From Ideonella sp. (GTDB lineage Bacteria; Pseudomonadota; Gammaproteobacteria; Burkholderiales; Burkholderiaceae_C): a DNA stretch of 64,000 bases. The notes beneath the pieces were generated by a model. It saw only the letters and a program-made list of their open reading frames with translations. It did no database searches and had not been told where the DNA came from. Positions 26,545-34,333 of this stretch are shown one piece after another; position 1 is the first letter of the stretch, and every line of letters begins with the position of its first letter. The DNA is taken from assembly GCF_016702655.1 (NCBI RefSeq), contig NZ_JADJDO010000001.1, positions 558,001-622,000 of the forward strand, given 5' to 3'. The position numbers and the translations under genes were made by a program.

Positions 26545-26619
26545 GCCCAACAGCGCGATCGCCCGCCTTGCAAGAATGCGCTACGCGCTTCCGGGCGCGC
26601 GTCATCGCGGACGTTGGGC
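26545..26619 (+). repeat. attC-like imperfect palindrome
   Basis: Begins GCCCAAC (fits RYYYAAC) and ends GTTGGGC (fits GTTRRRY), the outer boxes of integron attC sites; inside, CGCGAT near 26554 pairs with ATCGCG near 26604, with unequal spacers that would leave unpaired bases. Length 75 bases is within the attC range. There is no integron integrase in the window and the next gene starts 228 bases away, farther than in normal cassettes, so this may be an old site or a chance resemblance. Confidence 0.3.
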
Positions 26620-26683
26620 TTCAGGTCAGAACGCGCCATGGTCGCACGCGCCAGATTTGTCTTGGCCAGCGGCTGCTTGTACT

Positions 26684-26703
26684 GGCTGTTGACGTCAACA
26701 GCC
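26684..26703. repeat. Perfect 20-base palindrome
   Basis: GGCTGTTGACGTCAACAGCC reads the same on both strands. It lies 145 bases upstream of the GNAT gene and could be an operator. Confidence 0.5.
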
Positions 26704-26764
26704 CGACGTACCGGCCCCTGCGACATCCGGCAAGTGGCGTCTGCGAGTGCCACGTGGGGCAGAA

Positions 26765-26815
26765 CCCGGCGTTCCAGCGTCCTGCCTTGGGCAATTGCCA
26801 AGCGCGAACGCCGGG
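26765..26815. repeat. Bulged hairpin upstream of GNAT gene
   Basis: CCCGGCGTTC at 26765-26774 pairs exactly with GAACGCCGGG at 26806-26815, and the interior TTGGGCAATTGCCAA forms a second stem with one bulged G. It ends 32 bases before the GNAT start codon. Confidence 0.5.
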
Positions 26816-26847
26816 GTGCACACCCCCTTCGTCCAGCAAAATCGCGT

Positions 26848-27390
26848 ATGCACTCCTTGGACATCCGCCGTGGCGTCACCGCCGACGCGTCTGCGCTCGC
26901 AGAATTCGCGGCACGCACCTTCGCCGATACGTTCGCCGCGCACAACAGCCCCGAGGACATGCAGGCTCACCTGGCTTCGTCCTACGGCGTGCGCCAACAG
27001 ACCTCGGAACTCGCCGATCCGGGCATCGTCACCCTGCTCGCGCACCGGGATGGAAGGCTTGTCGCCTACGCGCAGGTGCGGTGCGGGCAGCCGCCGGCCT
27101 GCGTCACGCAGGAGCAGCCAGTCGAGTTGCACCGCTTCTACGTCGACCGCGCTGCGCACGGCGCCGGCGTTGCCGGCCGACTCATGCTCGCGGTACATGG
27201 CGCAGCGCGAGAACTGGGCGGTCGCCACCTGTGGCTTGGCGTGTGGGAGCGCAACCCGCGCGCCATTGCCTTCTACGCCAAGTCGGGCTTCGTCCATGCA
27301 GGCAGCCACGACTTCTTCGTCGGCGCCGACCGCCAGACCGATCATGTGCTCGTTGCGCCTGTCCAGCGCCCGACCGGCGGCGAAGCCTGA
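26848..27390 (+). CDS. GNAT family N-acetyltransferase
   Basis: A 180-residue acetyltransferase. The acetyl-CoA motif A is ELHRFYVDRAAHGAGVAGRLM (Arg/Gly-x-Gly-x-Gly-type pyrophosphate loop, here HGAGVAG), followed by LGVWERNPRAIAFYAKSGF (motif B), as in members annotated as protein or amine acetyltransferases. ATG 26848 begins MHSLDIRRGVTADASALAEF, the usual start of the fold; the frame is open upstream through the repeat-rich zone. Substrate unknown. It stands alone between two non-coding zones. Confidence 0.85.
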   Translation: MHSLDIRRGVTADASALAEFAARTFADTFAAHNSPEDMQAHLASSYGVRQQTSELADPGIVTLLAHRDGRLVAYAQVRCGQPPACVTQEQPVELHRFYVDRAAHGAGVAGRLMLAVHGAARELGGRHLWLGVWERNPRAIAFYAKSGFVHAGSHDFFVGADRQTDHVLVAPVQRPTGGEA

Positions 27391-27650
27391 CTCCGTCCGC
27401 CAAGATGGCGCGCGCGAGGTCCACGTTCCACTGCGAACGCGAGGATGACGGCGGCCGCCCTGCCGACCCGCGTACCCTGACCTACGGCAGGTCAGCCAAC
27501 ACAAGCATGGCGAAGGCCGAGGTTCTCGCACAGCGCGTGCCCGCTGAACGCCTCGAACTCGGTGAAGCTCGGCCGCAAGCGTGACGCCGAGGAAGCTGCT
27601 CTGCGCAAGCCCGGGCGCATTGCACAGCGCTCCGGCCTCCAACCAGCCTG
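27391..27650. other. Gap between GNAT and deaminase genes
   Basis: 260 bases between convergent genes with no supported gene. A 7-bp dyad CTGACCT/AGGTCAG with 5-base loop lies at 27477-27495. I cannot recognise a decayed gene in any frame. Confidence 0.5.
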
Positions 27651-29042
27651 TCAGGCTGCGCCGGGCCAGTGGCTCGGCCCCTCGACCAGCCGCCTCGCCA
27701 GCCGGTTGTGCCGCTCGATGAGCCGCGGCAGGTCGATCGTCGTCGGCACGCCGTCGCGCACCAGCACGCGACCGTTGACGATGCTGTGCTGCACCCGCGG
27801 CACATGGCAGAACAACAGCGCCGCGAGCGGGTCGTGCAGCGCGCCGGCAACGCCGATATCGCCGAGCGGAACGGTCACGATGTCGGCACCCATGCCGGGC
27901 GCCAGCGCCCCGATGTCGTCGCGGCCGAGCACCCTGGCGCCGCCAAGCGTCGCGATCTCGAGCATCTCGCGCGCCGTCATCGCGGCCGGGCCTTTCAGCG
28001 GGCCGTGTGCCACGCGCTGCAGCAGCAGCGCCAGGCGCGCCTCGGCGAGCAGGTGGCCGCTGTCGTTGCTCGCCGGGCCGTCGACGGCGATCGAGACCGG
28101 CACGCCGGCGTCGCGCATCGCGCGCACCGGCGCAATGCCGGAGGCCAGGCGCATGTTCGATCCCGGGCAGTGCGCAACGCCGGTGCCGGTGCGGCCGAAG
28201 AGCTCGATGCCCGCGGCATCGAGCTTGACGCAGTGCGCATGCCAGACGTCGGGGCCGACCCAGCCGAGCGCCTCGGCATATTCGGCCGGCGTGCAGCCGA
28301 ACTTCTCGCGCGTGTAGGCGATGTCGTTGTCGTTCTCGGCCAGGTGGGTGTGCAGGCTCACGCCGGGATACTGGCGCGCGAGCAGTGCCGCGTCGCGCAT
28401 CAACTCGCGGCTGACCGAGAACGGCGAGCACGGCGCAACGACGATGCGCAGCATCGCAAAGCGCGCCTGGTCGTGCCAGCGCTCGATCAGGCGCTGGCTG
28501 TCCTTCAGGATCGCGGCCTCGCCTTCGACCACGCTGTCGGGCGGCAGCCCGCCCTGGCTCTGGCCCACGCTCATCGCGCCGCGCGCGGCGTGAAAGCGCA
28601 TGCCCACCTGCTGCGCTGCTTCGATGCTGTCTTCGAGCGTGACGCCGTTGGGGAAGATGTAGAGATGATCGCTGGTCGTCGTGCAACCCGAGAGCAGCAG
28701 CTCGGCCATCGCGGTCTGCGTCGAGACGAAGGCCATCTCGGGCGTGAGCCGGGCCCAGATCGGATAGAGCGTCTTCAGCCAGCCGAAGAGCTCGGCATCC
28801 TGCGCTGCAGGCACGGCGCGGGTCAGCGTCTGGTAGAAGTGGTGATGCGTGTTGACGAGGCCGGGGATGACGATCTGGTCGGTGGCGTCGATGACCTCGT
28901 CGGCATCATGCGGTAACTGCGCCGTCGCGCCGACGGACTCGATCACGCCGTTGCGCGCGAAGACGGCGCCGCCGGCAATCTCGCGCCGCGCCTCGTCCAT
29001 CGTGACGAGCAGGCGGGCGTTGCGGATCAAGAGGGTGGTCAT
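27651..29042 (-). CDS. 8-oxoguanine deaminase
   Basis: Amidohydrolase-superfamily enzyme that deaminates 8-oxoguanine to urate; the same fold covers guanine and cytosine-type deaminases. 463 residues with metal ligands in VNTHHHFYQTLTRAVP (near 66), HTHLAENDNDI (near 246), WHAHCVKL and the Asp in IAVDGPASNDSGHL (near 325). The last of these and CPGSNMRLASGIAP fit the group annotated as 8-oxoguanine deaminase in purine-degrading betaproteobacteria. It lies downstream of the permease on the same strand, and its product urate is the substrate of the neighbouring PuuD. Confidence 0.88.
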   Translation of the reverse strand: MTTLLIRNARLLVTMDEARREIAGGAVFARNGVIESVGATAQLPHDADEVIDATDQIVIPGLVNTHHHFYQTLTRAVPAAQDAELFGWLKTLYPIWARLTPEMAFVSTQTAMAELLLSGCTTTSDHLYIFPNGVTLEDSIEAAQQVGMRFHAARGAMSVGQSQGGLPPDSVVEGEAAILKDSQRLIERWHDQARFAMLRIVVAPCSPFSVSRELMRDAALLARQYPGVSLHTHLAENDNDIAYTREKFGCTPAEYAEALGWVGPDVWHAHCVKLDAAGIELFGRTGTGVAHCPGSNMRLASGIAPVRAMRDAGVPVSIAVDGPASNDSGHLLAEARLALLLQRVAHGPLKGPAAMTAREMLEIATLGGARVLGRDDIGALAPGMGADIVTVPLGDIGVAGALHDPLAALLFCHVPRVQHSIVNGRVLVRDGVPTTIDLPRLIERHNRLARRLVEGPSHWPGAA

Positions 29043-29069
29043 GGGTTGTCCCGCGGCCCCTCACCCCTG

Positions 29070-29097
29070 CCCTCTCCCCGGCGTACCGGGGAGAGGG
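29070..29097. repeat. CCCTCTCCCC hairpin repeat
   Basis: Perfect 12-bp stem with a 4-base loop (CCCTCTCCCCGG, CGTA, CCGGGGAGAGGG), in the 110-base gap between the permease stop and the deaminase start. This CCCTCTCCCC type is a common dispersed hairpin in proteobacteria. In the transcript it could stabilise the upstream permease mRNA or lower deaminase expression. Confidence 0.7.
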
Positions 29098-29152
29098 AGT
29101 TGGACGGCCGCCTCCCCCGCTTGCGGGAGCGGGTTGGGCTGAGGGCGAGCGC

Positions 29153-30658
29153 TCAATGCGCCTCGGCCGCCTTCGCCGCCTCGATCGCGCCGGCCGCGTC
29201 TTCCTTGGCGCCGTTGAAGAACAGGTTGAGCACCACGGCCGAGATCGCGGTCAGCAGGATGCCGCTCTCGAGCAGCGGATGCAGGCCGTGCGCCATCTGC
29301 TGCGTCCAGCGCGGCGCGACGAGCGGGATCAGGCCGAACCCGATCGCGAGCGCGACGACGTAGAGGTTGTTGCGGTTGTTCTTGTAGTCCACCGTGCTGA
29401 GGATGCGGATGCCGGTCGCCGCCACCATGCCGAACATCACGAGCCCTGCGCCGCCGAGCACGAACTGCGGGATCGCCTCGACGAAGGCCGCCATCTTGGG
29501 CAGCATGCCGAGGATGATCATGATGATGCCGCCCGCCACCGTGACGTAGCGGCTGCGCACGCCGGTCACGCCGACCAGGCCCACGTTCTGCGAGAAGCTG
29601 GTGTACGGGAAGGTGTTGAAGATGCCGCCGATCAGCGTCCCGAGGCCGTCGGTGCGCAGGCCGGCGGCAAGCTCGGGCTGGCTGATCTTCTTGCCGGTGA
29701 TGTCCGAGAGGGCCAGGAACATGCCGGTCGACTCGATCATCACGACGATCATCACCAGCGTCATGGTCAGGATCATCACGATGTCGAAGGTCGGCATGCC
29801 GAAGGCGAATGGCTGAACGACTTCGAACCAGCTCGCCTTGCCGACCTTGTCGAAGTTCATCTTGCCCATTGCAATCGCCACCACGCAGCCGGCGACGATG
29901 CCCAGCAGCACCGAGATGTTGGCGATGAAGCCCTTCATGTATTTCACGAGCAGCAGCACGACGACGAGCACGAAGGCGGCGACCGCCATGTTGTCGAGCG
30001 CGCCGTAGGCCGGGTTGTCGACCATCGGGATCGGGCCGGGGAGCCTGAGCGCCAGCGCGGATGCGCCCGGCGCGGCGGAGGCTGCCGCGGCCGCGGCGCC
30101 CTCCTTGACCTTGTCGACCATCGCGATCAGCTTGGGCACGTCGGGCGACTGCGCCAGGAAGGCCGGCCCGCCCATCGCCCAGCCCACGCCGACGCGCATC
30201 AGGCTCACGCCGATGATGGTGATGATGGTGCCGGTGACGACCGGCGGGAAGAAGCGCAGCATCTTGCTCACGAGCGGCGCGATGACGAGCGAGATGATGC
30301 CCGCGCCGATGATCGCGCCGAAGATTGCGCGTGCGCCGTCGACGCCGGGCATCGCGTTGGCAAACGCGACCATCGGCCCGACGGCGGCGAAGGTCACGCC
30401 CATCATCACCGGCAGCTTGATGCCGAAGTAGCGCGTGACGCCGAGCGACTGGATCAGCGTCACGAGGCCGCAGGCAAAGAGGTCGGCCGAGATCAGCAGC
30501 GCCACCTGCTCGGGGCTGAGCTTGAGCGCACGGCCGACGATCAGCGGCACCGCGATCGCGCCGGCGTACATCACCAGCACGTGCTGCAGGCCGAGGGCCG
30601 TCAGGCGCCCGAGGGGCAGTTTCTCGTCCACCGGGTGGACGGCAGTGTTTGCGTTCAC
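29153..30658 (-). CDS. NCS2 family purine permease (xanthine/urate type)
   Basis: Inner-membrane nucleobase:cation symporter of the NCS2 (UraA/XanP/UacT) family, 501 residues with about 14 hydrophobic segments. The family signature is SQNVGLVGVTGVRSRYV near 345; Thr-Gly after the spacer is usual in purine rather than uracil carriers. GIKLPVMMGVTFAAVGPM near 80 is the TM3 substrate segment. It starts with GTG; AAGGAG lies 9 bases upstream. Its place between PuuD and 8-oxoguanine deaminase supports xanthine or urate as substrate. Confidence 0.9.
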   Translation of the reverse strand: MNANTAVHPVDEKLPLGRLTALGLQHVLVMYAGAIAVPLIVGRALKLSPEQVALLISADLFACGLVTLIQSLGVTRYFGIKLPVMMGVTFAAVGPMVAFANAMPGVDGARAIFGAIIGAGIISLVIAPLVSKMLRFFPPVVTGTIITIIGVSLMRVGVGWAMGGPAFLAQSPDVPKLIAMVDKVKEGAAAAAASAAPGASALALRLPGPIPMVDNPAYGALDNMAVAAFVLVVVLLLVKYMKGFIANISVLLGIVAGCVVAIAMGKMNFDKVGKASWFEVVQPFAFGMPTFDIVMILTMTLVMIVVMIESTGMFLALSDITGKKISQPELAAGLRTDGLGTLIGGIFNTFPYTSFSQNVGLVGVTGVRSRYVTVAGGIIMIILGMLPKMAAFVEAIPQFVLGGAGLVMFGMVAATGIRILSTVDYKNNRNNLYVVALAIGFGLIPLVAPRWTQQMAHGLHPLLESGILLTAISAVVLNLFFNGAKEDAAGAIEAAKAAEAH

Positions 30659-30721
30659 GCGCTTGTCTCCTTGTTGAGGTGTCAGTCGGGGGCCCGGCTC
30701 GGGCGCCGAGGGGGGTTCAAA

Positions 30722-31960
30722 TTAAAGACCTGACCCCATCGGTACCGGCGCGCCGGCCTCGTACCAGCGCTTGATCAGCTCGCGCTCGGCATCGGTGATC
30801 TGGGTCGCGTTGTTGAGCGGCATCAGCTTCAGCACCGCTGCCTGCTGGTACACGGCCTGTGCGTGCTGCTTGACGAGCGCGGCGCTGTTGAGCATCACGT
30901 TCTTCTGCTGCAACTGCTCGTTGTGGCACATCACGCAGCGCTGGTCGAGCACGGCGCGCACTTCGGCATAGCCGGCCGGCCTGGCGGCGGCGGCCTTGGC
31001 GGCGGCCTGTTCCTCGGCGCTCGGCGGCTTGGGCGCGAGCCACACCGCCACACCCACCAGCACCAGCGTACCCACCACCGCGTGCTCCCACGGCGTGCGC
31101 CGGTGCTGCACATGCGCCTTGTGGCGGGCGACGAAGCTGTGCCGGATCAGCGCGCCGGCGAGCATCAGCAGCACCAGCACCAGCCAGTTGTGGCTGCCCT
31201 GCGTCAGCCAGCCGTAGTGGGTGGACAGCATGGCCACGATCACCGGCAGCGTGAAATAGGTGTTGTGCACGCTGCGCTGCTTGCCGCGCATGCCGTGGAT
31301 GGCGTCGGGCGTCTGGCCGGCGCGCAACTGCGCCACGACCTTGCGCTGGCCCGGGATGATCCAGAAGAAGACGTTGGCGCTCATCGCGGTGGCGAGCATC
31401 GCGCCGACGAGCAGGAAGGCGGCGCGTCCGGCGAAGAGCTGGCACGCGAGCCATGAGGCGACGATCACGAACACGAACACGAGCGCACCGACGACGAGGT
31501 CGCCATTCTTCCTCTGCCCGAGCGTGCGGCAGATCAGGTCGTAGATCAGCCAGAACGCGGCCAGGAAGCCGAGCGCAGCCGCGATCGCCGCGCCGGCCGA
31601 CCAGTCGTACACGCTCTTGTCGACCAGAAAGCTGCCGGCGTTGAAGAGGTAGAGCACGGTGAACAGCGCAAAGCCCGTCAGCCAGGTGCTGTAGCTCTCC
31701 CAGTACGACCAGTGCAGGTTCTCGGGCAGCGGCTTCCAGCGCGGCGCGACCATGTACTTGTTGGCGTGGTAGAAGCCCCCGCCGTGCACGGCCCAGAGCT
31801 CGCCGTCGATGCCCTTGTCCTTCAGGTCCTGCTCGGCCGGCTGCGTGAGGCTGTTGTCGAGCAGCACGAAATAGAACGACGAGCCGATCCAGGCGATCGC
31901 CGTGATCACGTGCGCCCAGCGCAGCAGCAGGTTGACCCATTCCAGTACGTAGGCGTCCAT
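30722..31960 (-). CDS. puuD: Membrane-bound urate oxidase PuuD with cytochrome c domain
   Basis: Oxidises urate to 5-hydroxyisourate at the inner membrane, passing electrons to a fused C-type heme rather than making peroxide. 412 residues: residues 1-300 carry about eight membrane helices (RWAHVITAIAWIGSSFYF near 14, WESYSTWLTGFALF), and residues 320-412 a cytochrome c domain with the heme site CVMCH and distal-side LMPLNNATQITDAER. ATG 31960 starts at the family N-terminus MDAYVLEWVNLLLRW. Two GTATAC operators lie 130-150 bases upstream. The last four codons and stop come from the motif GGGGTCAGGTCTTTAAT. Confidence 0.93.
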   Translation of the reverse strand: MDAYVLEWVNLLLRWAHVITAIAWIGSSFYFVLLDNSLTQPAEQDLKDKGIDGELWAVHGGGFYHANKYMVAPRWKPLPENLHWSYWESYSTWLTGFALFTVLYLFNAGSFLVDKSVYDWSAGAAIAAALGFLAAFWLIYDLICRTLGQRKNGDLVVGALVFVFVIVASWLACQLFAGRAAFLLVGAMLATAMSANVFFWIIPGQRKVVAQLRAGQTPDAIHGMRGKQRSVHNTYFTLPVIVAMLSTHYGWLTQGSHNWLVLVLLMLAGALIRHSFVARHKAHVQHRRTPWEHAVVGTLVLVGVAVWLAPKPPSAEEQAAAKAAAARPAGYAEVRAVLDQRCVMCHNEQLQQKNVMLNSAALVKQHAQAVYQQAAVLKLMPLNNATQITDAERELIKRWYEAGAPVPMGSGL

Positions 31961-32087
31961 GCGTTCACTCTCCGGTTGCCGAGGGCCGCCGGGCGGCAGC
32001 ACCGAGGCCCCTTACCACTGCGGGCGCTGTAAGGAGTGAGCGTCGCGACCCGGACAGTGACCGGGGCTCCGCGGCGACGTGCAGAGC

Positions 32088-32101
32088 AACTGTATACACT
32101 T
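32088..32101. promoter_or_regulatory. GntR operator site 1 (puuD upstream)
   Basis: AACTGTATACACTT. The same 14 bases occur inverted at 32557-32570 in front of the GntR gene. Contains the palindrome TGTATACA. It is 128 bases upstream of the puuD start. Confidence 0.65.
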
Positions 32102-32113
32102 ACCTAAGTTATC

Positions 32114-32122
32114 GTATACAGT
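32114..32122. promoter_or_regulatory. GntR operator site 2 (puuD upstream)
   Basis: GTATACAGT, the reverse of ACTGTATAC in site 1. The GTATAC centres of sites 1 and 2 are 22 bases apart, about two helical turns, which would put two regulator dimers on the same face of the DNA. Confidence 0.6.
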
Positions 32123-32142
32123 ACAAACCCTAGGTCATTCCC

Positions 32143-32496
32143 TCAACTGCCGCGATAGGTCGAGTAGGCCCAGGGGCTCGCGAGCAGCGGCACGTGGTAG
32201 TGCGCCGCGGTGTCGGCGATGCCGAAGTCGAGCGGCACGCTGTCGAGGAAGGGCGGGTCGGGCAGCGCAACGCCCAGGCCGCGGAAGTAGGGCGCGACGT
32301 CGAACATCAGCCGATAGGCGCCGGCGCGCAGCGCTTCGCCCTCGAGCAGCGGCGCGTCGGCGCGGCCGTCGTGGTTGAGCGCGATCTCCTTGAGCAGCGT
32401 CGCGGCGCCGCCGGCCAGCGCGTACAGGCGCACGCGCATGCCGGCCGCCGGGCCGCCGTTCATCGTGTCGAGCACGTGGGTGGTGAGCTTGCCCAT
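32143..32496 (-). CDS. uraH: 5-hydroxyisourate hydrolase
   Basis: Transthyretin-like enzyme converting 5-hydroxyisourate, the PuuD product, to OHCU. 117 residues with the three active-site regions: LTTHVLDTMNGGPAAGM (His near the start), a central Arg in MRVRLYAL, and the C-terminal YHVPLLASPWAYSTYRGS, whose last residues match the family's YRGS signature. ATG at 32496. Read leftwards, 182 bases before puuD; the operator pair lies between them, so puuD can be controlled separately. Confidence 0.95.
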   Translation of the reverse strand: MGKLTTHVLDTMNGGPAAGMRVRLYALAGGAATLLKEIALNHDGRADAPLLEGEALRAGAYRLMFDVAPYFRGLGVALPDPPFLDSVPLDFGIADTAAHYHVPLLASPWAYSTYRGS

Positions 32497-32556
32497 CGTT
32501 GCGGTTCTCCTGGTGGGGTGCCTTCGCCGGTGCGAAGGGGGTTGCAGAATTTCCAA

Positions 32557-32570
32557 AAGTGTATACAGTT
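32557..32570. promoter_or_regulatory. GntR operator site 3 (gntR-uraH divergent region)
   Basis: AAGTGTATACAGTT, exact reverse complement of site 1. It lies 35 bases before the GntR start and 61 before uraH on the other strand, so one bound repressor could shut both promoters, giving autoregulation. Confidence 0.65.
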
Positions 32571-32604
32571 TATGGGTCCGCGCAAGCCCCTTTTTTGCCG
32601 AGCC

Positions 32605-33372
32605 ATGTCAACGCCATCGCCCAAACCCCTACCCGGCCGAGCCCCCGCCGCGGCCGGTGCGCGTGCGCGCAAGGCGGGTCGCGCCAGTGCGGCGCCGGGG
32701 GTGCCCGCGGGCGACAGCACGGCGCGCATCGTCGAGTCGATCACCGCGGCGATCGTCGAGCGCCGCCTGATGCCGGGCACCAAGCTCGCCGAGCAGCGCC
32801 TGGCCGGCATCTACGACGTCTCGCGCACGCTGGTGCGCCAGGCGCTCAACCAGTTGAGCCGCGACCGGCTGGTCACGCTCGAGCCGGCGCGCGGCGCACG
32901 CGTGGCCGAACCGAGCGTCGAGGAGGCGCGCCAGGTGTTCGAGGTGCGCAACATGCTCGAGGCGGCGATGATGCGCAAGCTGTGCGCGGCGATCACGCCG
33001 GCCCAGGTGGCCGAACTGCGCGCCCACCTGCGCGACGAGCAGGCGGCGGTCGCGCGCACCGACATCTCGGGCCGCACGCGGCTGCTGGCCGACTTCCACA
33101 TCGTGCTCGCCCAGATGCTCGGCAACCAGACGCTGGCGCAGATGCTCGGCGAGCTGCTGTCGCGCTGCTCGCTGATCGCGCTGATGTACCAGTCGTCGCA
33201 CTCGGCCGGGCATTCGTACGAGGAGCATGTCGCGATCGTCGATGCGCTCGAGCGCCGCGACGCGCGTGCCGCTACGAAGCTGATGGCCGACCACCTCGAG
33301 CATGTCGAGCACAACCTGCGGCTCGACCCGCGCGCGCCCGACCTCGAGCAGGTCCTGCGCCCCCATGACTGA
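32605..33372 (+). CDS. GntR/FadR-type regulator of purine catabolism
   Basis: Transcriptional regulator with an N-terminal winged helix (about residues 38-105: IVESITAAIVERRLMPGTKL, YDVSRTLVRQALNQLSRDRL) and a C-terminal FCD ligand domain (helices with ADFHIVLAQML and SYEEHVAIVDALE, His residues that usually hold a metal). 255 residues from ATG 32605; the ATG at 32572 touches operator site 3 and has no ribosome-binding site. The three TGTATACA-type sites around it are the obvious targets. The effector is probably a pathway intermediate, but nothing in the sequence identifies it. Confidence 0.88.
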   Translation: MSTPSPKPLPGRAPAAAGARARKAGRASAAPGVPAGDSTARIVESITAAIVERRLMPGTKLAEQRLAGIYDVSRTLVRQALNQLSRDRLVTLEPARGARVAEPSVEEARQVFEVRNMLEAAMMRKLCAAITPAQVAELRAHLRDEQAAVARTDISGRTRLLADFHIVLAQMLGNQTLAQMLGELLSRCSLIALMYQSSHSAGHSYEEHVAIVDALERRDARAATKLMADHLEHVEHNLRLDPRAPDLEQVLRPHD

Positions 33373-33381
33373 ACCGACGCG

Positions 33382-34329
33382 ATGACCACCCTGCCCTACC
33401 CCAGAGACCTCTCCGGCTACGGCCGCAACCCGCCGCACCCGCGCTGGCCGGGCGATGCCCGCGTCGCGCTGCAGTTCGTGCTCAACTACGAAGAAGGCGG
33501 CGAGAACTCGGTGCTGCACGGCGACGCCGGCAGCGAGCAGTTCCTGTCCGAGATGTTCAACCCGGCTTCCTACCCGGCGCGGCACTTGTCGATGGAGAGC
33601 ATCTACGAGTACGGTTCGCGCGTCGGCGTGTGGCGGCTGCTGCGCGAGTTCGAGCGCCGGGGCCTGCCGCTGACCGTGTTCGGCGTCGCGATGGCGCTCG
33701 AGCGCTGCCCCGACGTCACGGCCGCCTTCGTCGAGCTCGGCCACGAGATCGCGTGCCACGGCTGGCGCTGGATCCACTACCAGGCCATGGCGCCCGAAGA
33801 GGAACGCGCGCACCTCGAGCGCGGCCTGGCGATCGTCGAGCGCCTGACGGGTGCGCTGCCGCTGGGCTGGTACACCGGCCGCGACAGCCCCAACACGCGC
33901 CGCCTCGTCGTCGAGCACGGCGGGATCGAGTACGACAGCGACTACTACGGCGACGACCTGCCGTTCTGGCTCCAGGTGCGCAAGTCCGACGGCGCGCTCG
34001 CGCCGCACCTCGTCGTGCCCTACACGCTGGACTGCAACGACATGCGCTTCGCGCTGCCGCAAGGCTTTGCCAACGGCAACGCGTTCTTCGAATACCTGCG
34101 CGACAGCTTCGACCTGCTCTATGCCGAGGGCGCCGAGCGGCCGGCGATGATGAGCATCGGCATGCACTGCCGGCTGCTCGGCCGGCCCGGCCGCATGCTC
34201 GCGCTGCAACGCTTTCTCGATCACGTCGAACGCCACGACCGCGTCTGGGTGGCGCGGCGCATCGACATCGCCCGCCACTGGAAGCGCGTCCACCCGTTCG
34301 ACGCCGCCAACGCCTTCGTCTGGGAATGA
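33382..34329 (+). CDS. puuE: Allantoinase PuuE
   Basis: Cofactor-free or metal-independent allantoinase of the polysaccharide-deacetylase fold, opening allantoin to allantoate. 315 residues beginning PYPRDLSGYGRNPPHPRWPG, a strong family signature, with LNYEEGGENSVLHGD near 36, EIACHGWRWIHY near 128, GWYTGRDSPNTRRL near 163 and MMSIGMHCRLLGRPGR near 255. It begins 9 bases after the GntR stop and is followed by uraD-allC after 4 bases, so regulator and enzymes are likely one transcript. Confidence 0.96.
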   Translation: MTTLPYPRDLSGYGRNPPHPRWPGDARVALQFVLNYEEGGENSVLHGDAGSEQFLSEMFNPASYPARHLSMESIYEYGSRVGVWRLLREFERRGLPLTVFGVAMALERCPDVTAAFVELGHEIACHGWRWIHYQAMAPEEERAHLERGLAIVERLTGALPLGWYTGRDSPNTRRLVVEHGGIEYDSDYYGDDLPFWLQVRKSDGALAPHLVVPYTLDCNDMRFALPQGFANGNAFFEYLRDSFDLLYAEGAERPAMMSIGMHCRLLGRPGRMLALQRFLDHVERHDRVWVARRIDIARHWKRVHPFDAANAFVWE

Positions 34330-34333
34330 AGCC

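Larger units (their letters stand above)
26495..26847. other. Non-coding zone rich in inverted repeats
   Basis: 353 bases of lower GC than the surroundings with no gene I can support. It contains an attC-like hairpin (26545-26619), a perfect 20-base palindrome (26684-26703), GTGGC/GCCAC arms near 26733-26752, and a bulged hairpin (26765-26815). Confidence 0.6.

Noticed and set aside
26545..26703. Complete integron
   Set aside because: Only an attC-like palindrome is seen; no integrase gene, no attI and no second attC after the GNAT gene.
27391..27650. Decayed enzyme gene between GNAT and deaminase
   Set aside because: Several frames are partly open on the minus strand, but none has recognisable motifs.
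29070..29097. Intrinsic terminator for the permease gene
   Set aside because: The hairpin is strong but has no following T-run on either strand and recurs as a repeat type, so it is annotated as a repeat.
29156..30733. 525-codon plus-strand frame opposite the purine permease
   Set aside because: Made of repeated charged residues (DHHDDH-like) produced by reading membrane-helix codons backwards; no start signal or homology.
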